A DNA stretch of 64,000 bases, taken from contig WRIU01000007.1 of NCBI GenBank assembly GCA_009782565.1, positions 62,001 to 126,000 of the forward strand, written 5' to 3'. Of this stretch, positions 63,398 through 64,000 are shown one piece after another. Positions within the stretch are counted from its first letter, which is position 1. The number at the start of each line of letters is the position of its first letter. The notes beneath the pieces are model-generated. The model did no database searches. It worked only from the letters and a program-made list of their open reading frames with translations, and was not told where the DNA came from. Both the position numbers and the translations under genes were made by a program. Origin of the DNA: Betaproteobacteria bacterium. Lineage in GTDB: Bacteria > Pseudomonadota > Gammaproteobacteria > Burkholderiales > Rhodocyclaceae.

Positions 63398-64000
63398 TCA
63401 TTGATAATACAAACCGCCGTTGATGTTGAGCGTGGCGCCTGTGGTAAAGCCGGACAACTCATTGGCGAGGAAGGCCACGGCATAGCCGATTTCTTCGGGC
63501 TTGGCCAGACGTTTCATCGGAACGGAATCGACGATGCCTTTCAGGACGTCTTCACGGATCGCCATCACCATCTTGGTAGCAACGTAACCCGGAGCGATGG
63601 CATTGACGGTCACGCCCTTGGCGGCCAGTTCCTGGGCAATCGCCTTGGTGAAACCAATTACGCCCGCCTTGGCAGCCGAATAGTTGGCCTGACCGGCTTG
63701 TCCCTTGACACCGTTGATCGACGAAATGTTGATGATGCGGCCCCAGCCACGCTCGGCCATCTTGGCCGACACTTGCTTGGTGACGTTGAACAGGCTGGTC
63801 AGGTTGGTATTGATGACCGCGTCCCACTGTTCCCGTTCCATCTTGGCAAACATCTTGTCGCGGGTGATCCCGGCGTTATTGACGAGGATGTCGATGGGGC
63901 CGACTTTCTGCTCGGCCTCGGCGACCATCGCCTGCACTGAGGCCAGATCGGCCACGTCGCCAGCAACAGCAACGAAATCCTTGAATCCTTCGGCCTGTTG
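63398..64000 (-). CDS. phaB: Acetoacetyl-CoA reductase PhaB, 5' end outside the window
   Basis: About 200 residues of an NADPH-dependent short-chain dehydrogenase that makes (R)-3-hydroxybutyryl-CoA for polyhydroxybutyrate. Catalytic block INISSINGVKGQAGQANYSAAKAG has the S-Y-K set (position ~63650-63720). It ends LNINGGLYYQ. The frame stays open to base 64000 (QQAEGFKDFVAVAGD...), so the N-terminal cofactor motif lies beyond the window. Located next to phaR, it indicates a PHB locus extending to the right. Confidence 0.94.
   Translation of the reverse strand, partial: QQAEGFKDFVAVAGDVADLASVQAMVAEAEQKVGPIDILVNNAGITRDKMFAKMEREQWDAVINTNLTSLFNVTKQVSAKMAERGWGRIINISSINGVKGQAGQANYSAAKAGVIGFTKAIAQELAAKGVTVNAIAPGYVATKMVMAIREDVLKGIVDSVPMKRLAKPEEIGYAVAFLANELSGFTTGATLNINGGLYYQ

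Overview
The window looks like a betaproteobacterial chromosome, but the order cannot be fixed from sequence alone. Pointers are the ftsK-lolA-rarA and trxB block, the beta-type DksA with a degenerate zinc finger, twitching-motility genes pilT/pilU, hopanoid-precursor genes hpnCDE, and polyhydroxybutyrate genes phaR/phaB. Most of it is GC-rich housekeeping DNA. Two segments are clearly accessory: an arsenic-resistance island at the left and a short AT-rich cassette near 48.4-53.8 kb.

Left island (1-13.3 kb). It opens with the 3' part of arsenite oxidase aioA, followed by a fused ArsR-ArsC gene. Facing these is a compact minus-strand operon arsR-arsM-arsC-permease-thioredoxin-acr3-MFS. Together they could sense arsenic, oxidise As(III), reduce As(V), methylate As(III), and export inorganic and probably methylated arsenic. 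A recombination zone follows: an ArsR-type operator, a resolvase with a three-part res site, a tyrosine recombinase with a 105-codon partner gene, about 0.9 kb of non-coding DNA rich in small hairpins, and a P4-type integrase. That integrase ends 157 bp from the 3' end of a tRNA-Ser(CGA) gene, so the island probably entered there. The far end lies outside the window.

Core block (13.4-48.2 kb). It holds mltF, serS, rarA, lolA, ftsK, a Crp/Fnr regulator, trxB, a lipoprotein, a decayed toxin-antitoxin pair, yggU-yggT-proC-yggS, pilT-pilU, an rRNA methyltransferase, two tandem RcnB-like genes (one with nine 30-bp repeats), and thiS-thiG-trmB-sppA with an M23 peptidase. A TetR-controlled RND efflux operon, dksA-yidD and hpnC-hpnD-hpnE follow. 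tRNA genes for Val, Gly and Leu are interspersed.

Accessory cassette (48.4-53.8 kb). Three co-directional genes encode a tandem AAA+ ATPase, a DUF262/DUF1524-type GmrSD-like HNH nuclease, and a WYL-domain regulator. The nuclease gene is strikingly AT-rich. I read this as a candidate phage-defence system and the most likely undescribed system here.

Right block (53.9-64 kb). It contains a glycosyltransferase, a TPP riboswitch ahead of thiD-thiC, a PII protein, ubiC, an FAD-linked oxidase, rimO, phaR and the start-truncated phaB. thiC carries an in-frame block of palindromes and a 42-bp tandem duplication in its coding sequence, reminiscent of palindromic elements that invade genes without breaking them.
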